Shown here piece after piece: positions 44,879 through 55,896 of a DNA stretch of 64,000 nt. Source of the stretch: Flavobacterium succinicans LMG 10402 (GTDB lineage Bacteria > Bacteroidota > Bacteroidia > Flavobacteriales > Flavobacteriaceae). The stretch is taken from contig NZ_JATV01000009.1 of NCBI RefSeq assembly GCF_000611675.1, forward strand, positions 62,001 to 126,000, in the 5' to 3' direction. The notes beneath the pieces were generated by a model. That model was not told the origin of the DNA. It ran no database searches and saw only the letters and a list, made by a program, of their open reading frames with translations. The first letter of the stretch is position 1, and the number at the start of each line of letters is the position of its first letter. The position numbers were made by a program, and so were the translations under genes.

Positions 44879-46966
44879 ATGAAAATAGTAATTGCAGAAA
44901 AACCAAGTGTAGCCAAGGAAATAGCAGGCCTGTTGGGAGCATCTGAAAAGAAGGATGGCTACCTGACAGGCAACGGCTATTATGTTACCTGGGCTTTTGG
45001 ACATTTAGTAGGATTGGGTATGCCGGAAGATTACGGCATTTCTGGATTTCAGAAATCATGCCTGCCGATACTGCCCAATCCTTTTTTATTGACAATACGT
45101 AAAATAAAAAAAGATAAAGGCTATACGACAGATATAGGTGCATTAAAGCAACTGAAAGTAATAGAACAGCTCATTGGCCTTAGTGAAAAGATTATCGTAG
45201 CAACCGATGCCGGACGTGAGGGTGAATTAATATTCCGTTACATCTATGAATATCTGAAATGCAACAAACCGTTTGAACGCCTTTGGATTAGTTCGCTAAC
45301 CGAAAAGGCAATCAAGCAGGGTTTTGACAACCTGAAACCCGGTAACGATTTTGATGGATTATTTCAAGCAGCGCAAGGCAGGAGCCGTGCTGATTGGCTG
45401 GTGGGCATCAATTCTTCGCAGGCACTGTCAATTGCCGCAGGCAACGGCATTTATTCGCTCGGAAGAGTGCAGACACCTACACTTGCTTTAATATGTAGGC
45501 GTTATCAGGAAAACAGAAATTTTTCGGTGCAACAATACTGGCAGATACAGTTGTCCCATACAAAAGAGTTCATAGATTTTAAAAGCCTTTCCAAAACCAA
45601 ATGGGAAGACAAAAAACTGGCAGAAGATACGTTGAAGTCCATCCAAAGAAACAGCAATATTGCTACTGTTACGTCAGTAGAAATCAAAACTGTAACGGAG
45701 CAACCACCTTTGCTGTTTGACCTGACGGGTTTGCAAAAGGAAGCTAATAAAAAATTGAACCTGTCTGCTGAAGAAACTTTGAATATAGCCCAAAGCCTGT
45801 ATGAAAAGAAATTTATTACTTACCCGCGTACCGGAAGTAAATACATTCCGGAAGATATGTGGGCAGAAATCCCTAATCTTATCAGGGCTTTGCAAGATAT
45901 GGGAGTCTTCAAGCAAGCAGTAACCAAAGTGAAATGGGGGCATTTCAATAAACGTATAGTGAATGATCTTCGTGTTACAGATCATCATGGTCTGCTGATT
46001 ACGGACAAAATCCCTTCGGCTTTATCGGCAAGGGAAAATGCAGTTTACAATATGATTGCCTTTCGACTACTGGAAGCAATTTCACAAGCCTGTACAAAAG
46101 AGATTACCGATATTACTTTACAGGTTTTGCATTATGATTTTGGTCTGAAAGGTTGCAAGATATTGGAGCCAGGCTGGCATTTCATCAAAGGCAGTTTCTC
46201 TGATAATGATGCCGAACCTCTGCAGGAACTACCCGAACTGAAAAAAGGTGATGAACTCAAAATCAAAGATGCTTCGGTTCTGGAAAAGAAAACCAGACCA
46301 CCTGTGCTTTATACTGAGGCCGGACTTTTATCGGCTATGGAAACTGCTGGAAAGGAGATTGAAAATGAAGAGGAACGAAAAGCAATGCAAAACATAGGTA
46401 TTGGTACACCAGCCACAAGAGCCACCATTATTGAAACCCTGTTTAGCCGTAACTATATTCAAAGGGAAAATAAATCCCTGATACCTACCGGTAAAGGATT
46501 ACAGGTCTATGAACTTATAAAAGATAAAAAGATTGCGGACGTAGCGATGACTGCAGAATGGGAGTTGACTTTGCAGAAAATTGAAAACAACGAAAGTAAT
46601 GCATATGCTTTCCAAAAAGAAATGGAAAACTATGCAGCATTAATTACCAATGAATTATTGCAAACTGCCATTGCACAAGAAAATCGGGCTATGCTTGACT
46701 GTCCCAAATGCAAAAATAGGCAACTGATTATAAGGGATAAAATTGTCAAATGTCCTGATGAGAACTGTAATTGGGTACAATTTCGAAATGTGTGTGGTGT
46801 GCAAATCAGTATAGCCGATATAGAAAACCTTGTAATCAAAAGAAAAACTACTCTCATCAAAGGGATGAAAAGCAAATCCGGAAAGAAATTCGATGCCTAT
46901 ATCGTATTAAATGAGAAAGCCGAAAGCTCTTTTGAATTTGAAAAATCTAAACTTCCGAAGAAATAA
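44879..46966 (+). CDS. topB: Type IA DNA topoisomerase III (Exc-like)
   Basis: 695 residues. The toprim domain opens with KIVIAEKPSVAKEIAGLLG (catalytic Glu in AEKPS) and later ATDAGREGELIFRYIY (metal-binding acidic residues). The active-site tyrosine is Tyr315 in FITYPRTGSKYIP. After the core comes a zinc-ribbon-like LDCPKCKNRQLIIRDKIVKC and a single C-terminal repeat (LIKGMKSKSGKKFDAYIVLN). In CTnDOT the equivalent gene, exc, is the last gene of the excision operon. It relaxes DNA during transfer or excision. It is followed at once by the ORF6N gene (1-base overlap). Confidence 0.94.
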   Translation: MKIVIAEKPSVAKEIAGLLGASEKKDGYLTGNGYYVTWAFGHLVGLGMPEDYGISGFQKSCLPILPNPFLLTIRKIKKDKGYTTDIGALKQLKVIEQLIGLSEKIIVATDAGREGELIFRYIYEYLKCNKPFERLWISSLTEKAIKQGFDNLKPGNDFDGLFQAAQGRSRADWLVGINSSQALSIAAGNGIYSLGRVQTPTLALICRRYQENRNFSVQQYWQIQLSHTKEFIDFKSLSKTKWEDKKLAEDTLKSIQRNSNIATVTSVEIKTVTEQPPLLFDLTGLQKEANKKLNLSAEETLNIAQSLYEKKFITYPRTGSKYIPEDMWAEIPNLIRALQDMGVFKQAVTKVKWGHFNKRIVNDLRVTDHHGLLITDKIPSALSARENAVYNMIAFRLLEAISQACTKEITDITLQVLHYDFGLKGCKILEPGWHFIKGSFSDNDAEPLQELPELKKGDELKIKDASVLEKKTRPPVLYTEAGLLSAMETAGKEIENEEERKAMQNIGIGTPATRATIIETLFSRNYIQRENKSLIPTGKGLQVYELIKDKKIADVAMTAEWELTLQKIENNESNAYAFQKEMENYAALITNELLQTAIAQENRAMLDCPKCKNRQLIIRDKIVKCPDENCNWVQFRNVCGVQISIADIENLVIKRKTTLIKGMKSKSGKKFDAYIVLNEKAESSFEFEKSKLPKK

Positions 46967-47847
46967 TGAGTGATTCTATCATTACCCGTCAGGAAATTGA
47001 GAATCGAATTTATACTATAAGAGGGCAACAGGTTATGCTCGACAACGATCTCGCAATGATTTATCAGGTAGAAACCAAAGTCTTCAATCAGGCGGTAAAG
47101 CGTAATATAGACCGCTTTCCTGAATCCTTTTGTTTTCAATTGACACAGGATGAATTTGATGCAATTAACTTGAGGTCACAATTTGTGACCTCAAGTTTGA
47201 ATTACGGGGGAAGACGTTATCTGCCTTATGTTTTTTGCGAACAAGGGATTGCGATGCTTTCAGCTGTACTCCGTAGTGATATTGCAGTAAAAGTTAGTAT
47301 CGAGATAATGAATGCTTTTGTGGAAATGCGCAAGATACTTGTTAATAACGCAGCCTTGTTTCATCGACTGGATAAGATAGAACTGAAACAGATAGATGCA
47401 GACCAGAAATTTGAAGAAATCTTTAAGGCTTTGGAAAGTGGAAAACTGCATAGCGAAAAGGGTGTTTTCTATGATGGGCAAATTTTTGATGCCTATGCTT
47501 TTGTCTCTGATATTATTCGTAGTGCCCAAAGTTCCATTATCCTTATTGATAATTATGTGGACGATACGGTGCTAACCTTGTTGGGTAAGAGAAATATTAA
47601 TGTTACCGCAACAATCTATACCAAAAGCATAAGTAATCAGTTACGGCTGGATGTGCAACGATACAACAGTCAATATCCCCCGGTTGAAGTTGAAATTTTT
47701 TCTAATGCGCATGACCGTTTTCTCATAATTGATAATACTGAACTCTACCACATCGGAGCATCATTAAAAGATCTGGGTAAAAAATGGTTTGCATTTTCGA
47801 GAATGGATATTGAGGTTGGCAGGATGCTCCAAATTTTAGCCATTTAG
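46966..47847 (+). CDS. ORF6N domain protein, 293 aa
   Basis: The ATG shares the last A of the topoisomerase stop. Residues about 5-100 are the ORF6N domain: IYTIRGQQVMLDNDLAMIYQ, NRFPESFCFQLTQDE-like text and LRSQFVTSSLNYGGRRYLPY followed by VFCEQGIAMLSAVL. The C-terminal half (about 165-290) resembles a phospholipase D-like/RHH-associated domain (SIILIDNYVDDTVLTLL; HDRFLIIDNTELYHIGASLK), with an HD...D-type motif. ORF6N proteins are DNA-binding phage-type proteins, common in mobile elements. Its precise role in the ICE is unknown. Confidence 0.9.
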   Translation: MSDSIITRQEIENRIYTIRGQQVMLDNDLAMIYQVETKVFNQAVKRNIDRFPESFCFQLTQDEFDAINLRSQFVTSSLNYGGRRYLPYVFCEQGIAMLSAVLRSDIAVKVSIEIMNAFVEMRKILVNNAALFHRLDKIELKQIDADQKFEEIFKALESGKLHSEKGVFYDGQIFDAYAFVSDIIRSAQSSIILIDNYVDDTVLTLLGKRNINVTATIYTKSISNQLRLDVQRYNSQYPPVEVEIFSNAHDRFLIIDNTELYHIGASLKDLGKKWFAFSRMDIEVGRMLQILAI

Positions 47848-47871
47848 CAAAATTCTAAATAAAAATATAGT

Positions 47872-48309
47872 ATGAATACACAGCAAAAAGACCTGTCATA
47901 TTTCAGGTTACGACTACAAGAATTATTAACTATAAGCTTTCCCGAAAAAGCGTATGATGTTAAATTTATTGACCAGCGTTCAAGTTGGGCTTCCAATGCT
48001 TATGAAGATGCTTTTCGAGCAGGAAACCCAATAAACCAATGTGATCATATTGCCGATTATGTCTTATTTGAAGGATTGCACTTTTCAAAATTTGATACCC
48101 TTTTTCAAGTAGTCTGCAATGAGTTTGATGCGAGAATGGCAGATGAAGAATTACGACCGTTTGCCTTAAAGATGTTGCCTATTTGCTACCCTGTTTTTAC
48201 AAACTACAAATTAACGGATGACTTCGCCTATACAACGGAGTTTGATTTGCTCTATACGGAACTGACAGGAACCATAGCAATATGGATAGAGGAACATGGG
48301 CTTCAGTAA
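47872..48309 (+). CDS. DUF1896 family protein, 145 aa
   Basis: The product begins [20 protein letters not shown] and contains [19 protein letters not shown] and [20 protein letters not shown], the DUF1896 signature of Bacteroidetes ICEs. It has no signal peptide or catalytic motif. Its 3' end overlaps the start of the methylase-helicase gene by 14 bases, so the two are probably translated together. A partner function for that enzyme is inferred. Confidence 0.9.
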   Translation: MNTQQKDLSYFRLRLQELLTISFPEKAYDVKFIDQRSSWASNAYEDAFRAGNPINQCDHIADYVLFEGLHFSKFDTLFQVVCNEFDARMADEELRPFALKMLPICYPVFTNYKLTDDFAYTTEFDLLYTELTGTIAIWIEEHGLQ

Positions 48310-51300
48310 ACGTCAACATCTCCAATCGAATATTGATTCCCTGCGAATTGCTTTTAAACTGGAAAAGGAGAACAGAAAAGCCTCCGCAGGCGAAAGACTG
48401 CTAATGATGCAATACAGCGGATTTGGTGGTCTTAAATTTGTGTTGAATCCTGCCCAAAATCCGATAGATATTAACCATTGGAGAAAGACCGAACATGAAC
48501 TTTTTCCAGTTACACAGGAACTCCATCAGCTTCTAAAAGAAAATGCAACTGATGAAAAACAATACCGTAGATATGTGGACAGTATGCGGAGTTCTGTACT
48601 GACTGCATTTTACACACCACCTTTGGTTATTGATGCTATTTCCACCACATTAAAAGAAAATGGTGTAAGCATTCAAAAACTTTTAGAACCATCTGCCGGT
48701 ACCGGTTCTTTCATACAATCCTTTGCGGATAAAGCTGTATCACAGGTCACCGCTTATGAAAAAGATCTGCTCACGGGAAAAATTTTAAAACAGCTCTATC
48801 CCGATAATACGATCCGCATTAGTAGCTTTGAAGAAATACCCGAAAAGGAAAAAAACAGCTATGATGTGGTAGCTAGCAATATCCCTTTCGGTGATACGTC
48901 CGTTTTTGACCTTTCCTATTCCAGAAGCAGGGACTCTGCAAAAGCACAGGCTGTCCGAAGCATACACAATTACTTCTTTATGAAGGGAACCGACATGCTC
49001 CGTGAAGGTGGGGTGCTGGCATTTATCACTTCACAAGGTGTTATGAACAGCCAGAAGAATGAACCCATACGCAGGGCATTGATGCAGGACAACAACCTAG
49101 TTTCAGTCGTTCGGTTGCCGAATAATTTATTTACAGACTATGCTGGTACAGAGGTAGGAAGTGATCTAATAATTCTGCAAAAGAATACTGCAAAGCAAAG
49201 TTTGACCGAAGCGGAAGAACTGTTTTGTCAGAGTCAAATAACGGAATACAATACGCCAAGCAACGCCTTGTTTCAAGACAACGGAAGGATTATACATACT
49301 ACACAGATGTTGGCTACCGATCCTTACGGACAACCTGCATTTGTCTATACGCACAGGGATGGTGTGGAAGGAATTGCCAAGGACCTAAAGCAAATGCTAT
49401 CGGAAGATTTTGGAAAAAATCTGGATATTGGCTTATATAAAGGTGAACGAAACGATGCGCCAATCAAACAAATTCCTATAACACCAACGGTTGCAACTCC
49501 TGTTGCCAGATCTGCAACCATTTCACAGAAAAGACAGACATTAAGTGCTCCAATAACAAATAAGGACATTGTAAAAGAAGAAAGGCAGCTAAGCATTTTT
49601 GATCTCTTTGAAAATTTAGATGAACTGTTGGCTGCTCCTGTTAAATTAATCAGAATAGCAAAACAACCAGCCAAAAGAAAAAGAACTGTGAACGGATATC
49701 AGGGAAACCTGTTCAGCGGTTTGATGCAGCAACCTCCCATTTCTACTTCTCCAGTAAATAGCAATATACCAAATGAGAGAAATACACAGGAAGTTATCGG
49801 CGATTTGTTTTCAGGACTGAAAGGAAATAATCTCTCCGAAAAGATTACCGCAGGCAACACCATTTCCGAACCAGCAATTTATAGCAAAGAAATACAGTCT
49901 TTTCATCGTAACGATAGCCTTGCAGTGGATAACGGCTGGGTCGGCTATCTTAAAGATTTTGATAGCGATAGGAAACAGGCAATGTTTCATCCTTTGCAAT
50001 TATCGTCCTTACAGAAAGGAAGAGCTGAAGCCTATATTTCTGTACGAGATAACTACCTCGATTTATATCAGAAGGAAGCCAAACTGCAAACCGAACATAA
50101 AGAAGAGAGAGAAACATTTAATAAGGTTTACGATGCCTTCGTAAAAAGGTACGGCAACCTGAACAGTGCCGATAATATCAAGCTCATAAAAATAGACAGT
50201 TCTGGTAAGGAAATGCCTTATTTGGAACGTGTTGTGGGCGGTGTGGTACATAAGGCGGATATCTTTCACCGTCCAGTAAGCTTCTCCATTACCACATTGG
50301 CTACCGATAATCCCGATGAGGCTTTAGCCGCATCATTGAACAAATACGGGAATGTTGATCTAGACTTTATGTCCAAAATCAGCGGTATATCATCCGACGA
50401 TTTGAAAGCGGTATTACACGGACGCATCTTTTATAATCCTTTGGAAAAGGAATATGAAATAACTGAAAGATGGGTAGCTGGCAATGTGGTGGAGAAAGCC
50501 ACAGCCTTAAAAAGCTATCTTGAAAGCAATCCCCATGATAGGCAGGCCAAAGAAAGCCTTACGTCTTTAGAAGAAGCCCGACCAAGACGTATCGAATTTG
50601 AAGAGTTAGATTTCAATCTTGGTGAACGCTGGATACCGACAGGGATCTATGCCCGTTTTGCTTCTCATCTTTTTGATACGGAGGTGCGTATCCAGTATTC
50701 TGAAACTTCCGATGACTTTTCTATAAAATGCGATCAGAAAAATGTACATATATGGGATAAATATGCCGTCAAGTCTGATAGCCGAACATTTGACGGGATT
50801 GCTCTGCTGAAAAACGCATTAGTCAATACTACTCCTGATATTACCAAAAAAGTAATGATTGATGATAAGGAAGTAAAGGTACGGGATATGGAAGCCATAC
50901 AGATGGCGAATACCAAGATTGATGAAATACGTACCGCCTTTACCGAATGGCTTCACACTCAAAACGATGAGTTTAAAAAAAGGATGACCGACCAGTATAA
51001 CGATACCTTTAACTGTTTTGTGCGTCCGCAGTACGACGGAAGCCATCAGGAATTTCCAGGACTGGACAGAAAAGGCTTAGGCATTAACGATTTGTATTCG
51101 AGCCAAAAGGATACAGTATGGATGATCAAGCTGAACAACGGTGCGATTTGCGATCACGAAGTAGGAGCCGGCAAGACATTGGTGATGTGTACCGCAGCAC
51201 AGGAGATGAAACGTTTGGGAATGGTACACAAACCTATGATAATAGGATTGAAAGCCAATGTTCATGAGATTGCAGAAACGTACCGTAAAGCCTACCCACA

Positions 51301-53671
51301 CGCTAAAATTATGTATCCGGGCAAAGAAGATTTTACGCCACAGAAAAGGCAACGGATTTTCGGAGATATTAAAAACAACGATTGGGACTGCGTGATATTG
51401 ACCCATGACCAGTTTGGCATGATACCCCAGTCGCCAGAAATGCAAAAGGAAATCCTACAAGTCGAACTGAACAGCGTGGAAGATAATCTTGCCGCTTTGG
51501 AAGCACAGGGCAAAGAGATTTCAAGGGGTATGCTCAAAGGTGTAATCATCAGGAAACAGAACCTTGAAGTTAGGCTGAAAACTTTGGAACATGACATCGA
51601 AAACCGAAAAGATGATGTAGTTGATTTTAAGATGATGGGCATCGACCACTTATTTGTTGATGAAAGCCACCATTTCAAAAACCTGATGTTCAATACGCGT
51701 CATGACCGGGTTGCAGGTTTGGGCAATATGATGGGAAGCCAAAAGGCCATGAACCTGCTTTTTGCCATCCGCACCATTCAGGATCGCATACAAGGCGATA
51801 TGGGTGCTACCTTTCTTTCAGGTACAACTATCAGCAATTCCTTAACCGAGTTATATCTCTTGTTTAAATATCTCCGTCCAAGAGCATTGGAAAAACAAGG
51901 TATTAACTGTTTTGATGCCTGGGCGGCTATCTATGCAAGGAAAACGACTGATTATGAGTTTTCGGTAGCGAATAATATCGTGTCAAAAGAACGCTTCCGC
52001 TACTTTATCAAAGTGCCCGAACTGGCACAGTTCTATTCGGAAATCACGGATTACAGAACCGCTAAGGATATTGGTATAGATCGTCCGGAAAAGAACGAGG
52101 TACTTTATAATATACCGCCTACGCCCGATCAGGAAGTATTCATTCAAAAATTGATGGAATTTGCCAAATCAGGGAATGCTACCTTATTGGGAAGACCTCC
52201 GCTAACAGATCGGGAAGAAAAAGCAAAAATGTTGATTGCTACAGATTATGCTCGTAAGATGTCACTCGATATGCGGATGGTAAGCAGTAAATATAATGAC
52301 CACCCCGATAACAAAGCTTCTCATTGTGCAACCAATATTGCAAAGTATTACCAAAAATTCCATGCACAGAAGGGAACGCAGTTTATCTTTTCTGATTTAG
52401 GTACTTACAAGTCTGGAGAATGGAACGTCTATGGGGAAATCAAGCGCAAACTTGTAGATGATTACGGTATACCGGCACATGAAGTCCGTTTTATACAGGA
52501 AGCTAAAAATGATAAGCAACGCAAGGAGCTTATAGGCGGTATGAATGAGGGGAAAATCCGTGTGTTGTTTGGTTCTACCGGCATGTTGGGAACTGGTGTA
52601 AATGCACAGAAAAGAGCTGTTGCCGTTCATCATTTGGATACCCCGTGGAGACCAAGCGATCTTGCTCAACGTGACGGAAGGGCTGTCCGAAAAGGCAATG
52701 AAATTGCCAAATTTTTCGCCGATAACAAGGTGGATGTAATTATCTATGCAGTCGAAAAATCACTAGACAGTTATAAGTTCAACCTGCTGTACAATAAACA
52801 GCTTTTTATTGACCAGCTCAAAACCAACAATCTCGGAAAGCGAACCATTGATGAGGGTAGTATGGATGAAAAATCGGGAATGAATTTCTCTGAATACGTA
52901 GCTATCCTTTCGGGCAATACCGACCTTTTGGAAAAAGCAAAGCTGGAAAAACAGGTTGCTGGATTGGAAAGTGAGAAGCAGGCATTCAATCGTTCCAAGT
53001 TCAGCTCCAAATACAAGCTGGAAGATATTTCTGCGACACTAGAGTCTGCCAAGTCACGATTGGAACGAATGACCCTCGATTGGGAAAATCTGCAGCAACG
53101 CTTACAAAAAGGGCAGGATGGAACGATACTGAACCTTGTACAGCTAGACGGATTGTCACCTAATGCCGATGTGAAACAGATTGGGACCAAACTTAACCAG
53201 ATTGCGGATAAAGCCCGTACTGGTGGTCAATATGAAGAAATAGGCAGTCTATATGGGTTTGCATTGTTGGTTAAAACCGAAATATCCGAAAAAGAAGGTG
53301 CTGATATTAAAGTCAATCGTTTTTTGGTGCAGGGTGAAGGCAATATAAAATACACTTATAATAATGGCTTGATTGCTACTGACGCAAAGCTTGCATCAAT
53401 GAATTTCCTTAGTGCTTTAGAAAAAATTCCCAGCTATATTGAGCAGGAACAAAAGAAAATTGCCGAATCACAAAAAGATCTGCCTGTACTTCAGGAAGTA
53501 GTCAATGGTATATGGACGAAGGAAAATAAGTTGAGCGAACTAAAAACCGAACTGGCGTCCATTGACAGGAAGATACAATTATCGATTGCTTCCGAGGCCA
53601 AAGAACAGAAAGAAGCTATAAAAATAAATAATGTTCAGGAAAGGTCTTCTGTAGGTTTGAAAGCAATGTAA
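48296..53671 (+). CDS. Fused N6-adenine DNA methylase / SNF2-type helicase, 1791 aa
   Basis: The N-terminal ~350 residues are a gamma-class DNA methylase: [14 protein letters not shown] (motif I) and SNIPFGD (motif IV, N195-I-P-F198). A middle region of unknown function (about 480-900) follows. The helicase has Walker A EVGAGKT (955-961), DESHH (1122-1126) and a C-terminal lobe with [20 protein letters not shown] and [11 protein letters not shown]. The tail is coiled-coil ([13 protein letters not shown]). Such giants are conserved ICE core genes. They may protect transferred DNA from restriction or remodel it; this is inferred. Confidence 0.92.
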   Translation: MGFSKRQHLQSNIDSLRIAFKLEKENRKASAGERLLMMQYSGFGGLKFVLNPAQNPIDINHWRKTEHELFPVTQELHQLLKENATDEKQYRRYVDSMRSSVLTAFYTPPLVIDAISTTLKENGVSIQKLLEPSAGTGSFIQSFADKAVSQVTAYEKDLLTGKILKQLYPDNTIRISSFEEIPEKEKNSYDVVASNIPFGDTSVFDLSYSRSRDSAKAQAVRSIHNYFFMKGTDMLREGGVLAFITSQGVMNSQKNEPIRRALMQDNNLVSVVRLPNNLFTDYAGTEVGSDLIILQKNTAKQSLTEAEELFCQSQITEYNTPSNALFQDNGRIIHTTQMLATDPYGQPAFVYTHRDGVEGIAKDLKQMLSEDFGKNLDIGLYKGERNDAPIKQIPITPTVATPVARSATISQKRQTLSAPITNKDIVKEERQLSIFDLFENLDELLAAPVKLIRIAKQPAKRKRTVNGYQGNLFSGLMQQPPISTSPVNSNIPNERNTQEVIGDLFSGLKGNNLSEKITAGNTISEPAIYSKEIQSFHRNDSLAVDNGWVGYLKDFDSDRKQAMFHPLQLSSLQKGRAEAYISVRDNYLDLYQKEAKLQTEHKEERETFNKVYDAFVKRYGNLNSADNIKLIKIDSSGKEMPYLERVVGGVVHKADIFHRPVSFSITTLATDNPDEALAASLNKYGNVDLDFMSKISGISSDDLKAVLHGRIFYNPLEKEYEITERWVAGNVVEKATALKSYLESNPHDRQAKESLTSLEEARPRRIEFEELDFNLGERWIPTGIYARFASHLFDTEVRIQYSETSDDFSIKCDQKNVHIWDKYAVKSDSRTFDGIALLKNALVNTTPDITKKVMIDDKEVKVRDMEAIQMANTKIDEIRTAFTEWLHTQNDEFKKRMTDQYNDTFNCFVRPQYDGSHQEFPGLDRKGLGINDLYSSQKDTVWMIKLNNGAICDHEVGAGKTLVMCTAAQEMKRLGMVHKPMIIGLKANVHEIAETYRKAYPHAKIMYPGKEDFTPQKRQRIFGDIKNNDWDCVILTHDQFGMIPQSPEMQKEILQVELNSVEDNLAALEAQGKEISRGMLKGVIIRKQNLEVRLKTLEHDIENRKDDVVDFKMMGIDHLFVDESHHFKNLMFNTRHDRVAGLGNMMGSQKAMNLLFAIRTIQDRIQGDMGATFLSGTTISNSLTELYLLFKYLRPRALEKQGINCFDAWAAIYARKTTDYEFSVANNIVSKERFRYFIKVPELAQFYSEITDYRTAKDIGIDRPEKNEVLYNIPPTPDQEVFIQKLMEFAKSGNATLLGRPPLTDREEKAKMLIATDYARKMSLDMRMVSSKYNDHPDNKASHCATNIAKYYQKFHAQKGTQFIFSDLGTYKSGEWNVYGEIKRKLVDDYGIPAHEVRFIQEAKNDKQRKELIGGMNEGKIRVLFGSTGMLGTGVNAQKRAVAVHHLDTPWRPSDLAQRDGRAVRKGNEIAKFFADNKVDVIIYAVEKSLDSYKFNLLYNKQLFIDQLKTNNLGKRTIDEGSMDEKSGMNFSEYVAILSGNTDLLEKAKLEKQVAGLESEKQAFNRSKFSSKYKLEDISATLESAKSRLERMTLDWENLQQRLQKGQDGTILNLVQLDGLSPNADVKQIGTKLNQIADKARTGGQYEEIGSLYGFALLVKTEISEKEGADIKVNRFLVQGEGNIKYTYNNGLIATDAKLASMNFLSALEKIPSYIEQEQKKIAESQKDLPVLQEVVNGIWTKENKLSELKTELASIDRKIQLSIASEAKEQKEAIKINNVQERSSVGLKAM

Positions 53672-53863
53672 TTTCATTGGTGAAAACAAAACATTCTTTT
53701 TTATTTGGTAGTAAATTTTGAAAAACACCTTAATTTTTTGTCTTCTGATGCGTAACTATGATAGCTAACTTGTTAAGAAAAGTGTAGCAAAAATGTCATT
53801 TTTAACACGTTGTTAGTAAAAAATCAATATAAATTGATTAATTTTGATTTAAATTAAACTACA

Positions 53864-54235
53864 ATGAATAAATTTCACATTTTAGTAATAGTATTATTTG
53901 GTTTCTTATTGATACCAAGTAATTCTTTTGCCTGTGAAAATAATTCAACAAAACATTCTTCTACAAAAGAGACATCTTCAAATATGGATAAAGATGATTG
54001 TTGCAAAAATGACAATCATTCCAAAACGAAAAATCACGAAGGTTGTGGAGGAAAATGTAACCATTCTAGATGCAGTTGCGCTACTTCTTGCAACAGTAGT
54101 ACTGTTGCTATTAATGAATTGAAATTTAATAGCAATCTTTTTAATTTCTCTTCTGAAAAGCAAAAATTTTACAATTACAAAACCACTATTTCTTCTGGTT
54201 TTAATTCTCTTTGGCTTATACCTAAAATAAGCTAA
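53864..54235 (+). CDS. Cys/His-rich secreted small protein
   Basis: 123 residues. The signal peptide ends SNSFA, followed by a Ser/Thr/His linker. A metal-binding-like core follows: KDDCCKNDNHSKTKNHEGCG and GKCNHSRCSCATSC. The C terminus ends FNSLWLIPKIS, loosely like the IWQPP ending of the DUF6660 proteins at 10.6 and 11.3 kb, so it may be a distant relative. Nine or more cysteines suggest copper or zinc binding in the periplasm. It heads the second metal block, like the DUF6660 genes head the first. A TAATTTTG box resembling a Bacteroidota -7 element lies at 53839-53846. Confidence 0.65.
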   Translation: MNKFHILVIVLFGFLLIPSNSFACENNSTKHSSTKETSSNMDKDDCCKNDNHSKTKNHEGCGGKCNHSRCSCATSCNSSTVAINELKFNSNLFNFSSEKQKFYNYKTTISSGFNSLWLIPKIS

Positions 54236-54394
54236 ATTCTATAGTTGATAGCCATAGTTATATCTTATTGATAACTATTATTGGTCTCCAAATCATTTAT
54301 TTTATCGGTTAATTTCAATTTCAAGATGATGGGTATTCTATGATTTCATTTTTGTTATTGCTTAACTAATTCAATTTAACATTATTTACATACA

Positions 54395-55243
54395 ATGAAC
54401 TCATTAAAAAAAATAATGATAGCAATACTTCTATTGTTATCAGTAGTGGTATCCAACGCACAAATTAAAAATGCTAAAATAGAGTCCGTTAAAATTTACG
54501 GAAACTGCGGAATGTGCGAAGCCAAAATAGAAAAAGCAGGTAGTCTAAAAAATGTCGCAAACGTTGACTGGAACGCAGATACAAAAATGGCTGTCCTTAG
54601 TTATGATCCTAAAATAACCAGTCAAGACGAAATACTCAAACGTATTGCATTGTCAGGTTATGACAGTGATAAATTTCTTGCTCCAGATGATACATATTCA
54701 AAACTTGCAGGATGTTGTCAATATTATCGTGAGGCAAAAGTTCCTGTTAAAACAGAACCAAAAAGCGAAATGACAGGAATGGAAAGCAACAGACTTTCAA
54801 CAACAGCTGAAAATCAAACCGTAAATCAACTACAGCCAGTTTTGGACAATTATTTTTTACTGAAAGATGCTTTAGTAAAAACAGATGCTAAAACAGCTTC
54901 TGAAAAAGCAGCAGCATTATTATCTTCGATTACTGCAGTGAAAATGGAAATATTAAAAATGGATGAACATGTGATTTGGATGAAAATCTTAAAAGATTTA
55001 ACTGCCGATTCCAAAAGTATTTCTGAAACACAAGATATTAAGAAACAAAGAGATTTTTTTAAATCATTATCTAAAAACATTTATGAATTGATTAAAGTTT
55101 CCAAACCTACTGAAGCGATCTATTACCAATACTGCCCAATGCAAGATGCCAATTGGCTAAGCAAAGAAAATGCTGTTAAAAATCCTTACTATGGCTCACA
55201 AATGTTGAGTTGTGGTAAAACTATAGAAACAATAAAATACTAA
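54395..55243 (+). CDS. HMA-DUF3347 periplasmic metal-binding protein
   Basis: 282 residues. The signal peptide ends VVSNAQ. The HMA domain (about 28-95) has the metal pair C38/C41 in GNCGMCEAKIEK. A DUF3347 domain covers about 145-275 (VLDNYFLLKDALVKTDAKTA; YYQYCPMQDANWLSKENAVK). DUF3347 is found in copper-resistance proteins of Bacteroidota, where CPM-type motifs may bind Cu(I). It probably takes metal for the downstream Cus-like pump. The next gene starts four bases later. Confidence 0.9.
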   Translation: MNSLKKIMIAILLLLSVVVSNAQIKNAKIESVKIYGNCGMCEAKIEKAGSLKNVANVDWNADTKMAVLSYDPKITSQDEILKRIALSGYDSDKFLAPDDTYSKLAGCCQYYREAKVPVKTEPKSEMTGMESNRLSTTAENQTVNQLQPVLDNYFLLKDALVKTDAKTASEKAAALLSSITAVKMEILKMDEHVIWMKILKDLTADSKSISETQDIKKQRDFFKSLSKNIYELIKVSKPTEAIYYQYCPMQDANWLSKENAVKNPYYGSQMLSCGKTIETIKY

Positions 55244-55247
55244 AAAG

Positions 55248-55865
55248 ATGAAAACACTAATTATTGTATTAAGTGCATTTTTTGCATTTAATTCAGCAGT
55301 AACAGGACAAACTGTTACAAAAAAGGAAGAGCAAAAAATAATTTATGTTTGCCCTATGCATTCTGACGAGACAAATTCAAGTGCGGGTAAATGCCCAGAA
55401 TGCGGAATGGAATTGATAAAAACCACCGAAAAAGTACCTACCTACGCTACAAAAGGAAGTCAACCTATGACTAAAACTATCACAAAATATGTTTGCCCTA
55501 TGGATAAATCAACTTCTGACAAACCGGGTAAATGTTCTAAATGTGCAATGAAAATGGTAGAAATTACCGAAAAAGTAGATACCCATCCTCTAAAAGGCAG
55601 TCAGCCTACGAGTAAAATGGTGACAAAATATGTTTGTGCAAAGGACGGAGCAACTTCTGACAAGCCAGGCCTATGTTCTAAATGTGGAACTGATATGGTA
55701 AAAGTCACTGAAAAAGTGGATCTCCACCCGTTAAAAGGAAGTCAGCCTACAAGTAAGGTTGTGACAAAATATGTTTGCCCAATGGACGGTTCAATTTCTG
55801 ATACAGCGGGAAAATGTCCAAAATGTGGTATGGCAATGACTCCAAATGAAGACTATAAACACTAA
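55248..55865 (+). CDS. Periplasmic protein with four heavy-metal-binding repeats
   Basis: 205 residues with a signal peptide ending VTGQ. Four heavy-metal-binding domain repeats follow at intervals of about 46 residues: VCPMHSDETNSSAGKCPECG, VCPMDKSTSDKPGKCSKCAM, VCAKDGATSDKPGLCSKCGT and VCPMDGSISDTAGKCPKCGM. Linkers THPLKGSQPTSK are nearly identical, so the gene grew by recent internal duplication. Repeat 3 has VCAKD in place of VCPMD, so it may bind less well. Most proteins carry one such domain; four in tandem suggests a metal sponge or chaperone for the Cus system. Confidence 0.9.
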   Translation: MKTLIIVLSAFFAFNSAVTGQTVTKKEEQKIIYVCPMHSDETNSSAGKCPECGMELIKTTEKVPTYATKGSQPMTKTITKYVCPMDKSTSDKPGKCSKCAMKMVEITEKVDTHPLKGSQPTSKMVTKYVCAKDGATSDKPGLCSKCGTDMVKVTEKVDLHPLKGSQPTSKVVTKYVCPMDGSISDTAGKCPKCGMAMTPNEDYKH

Positions 55866-55896
55866 TCCAATCTTTCAACAACTTAAAATTTTAAAA

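Noticed and set aside
51292..51693. Long antisense open frame inside the methylase-helicase gene
   Set aside because: Its composition follows the codon pattern of the true gene on the other strand; no start context or domain.
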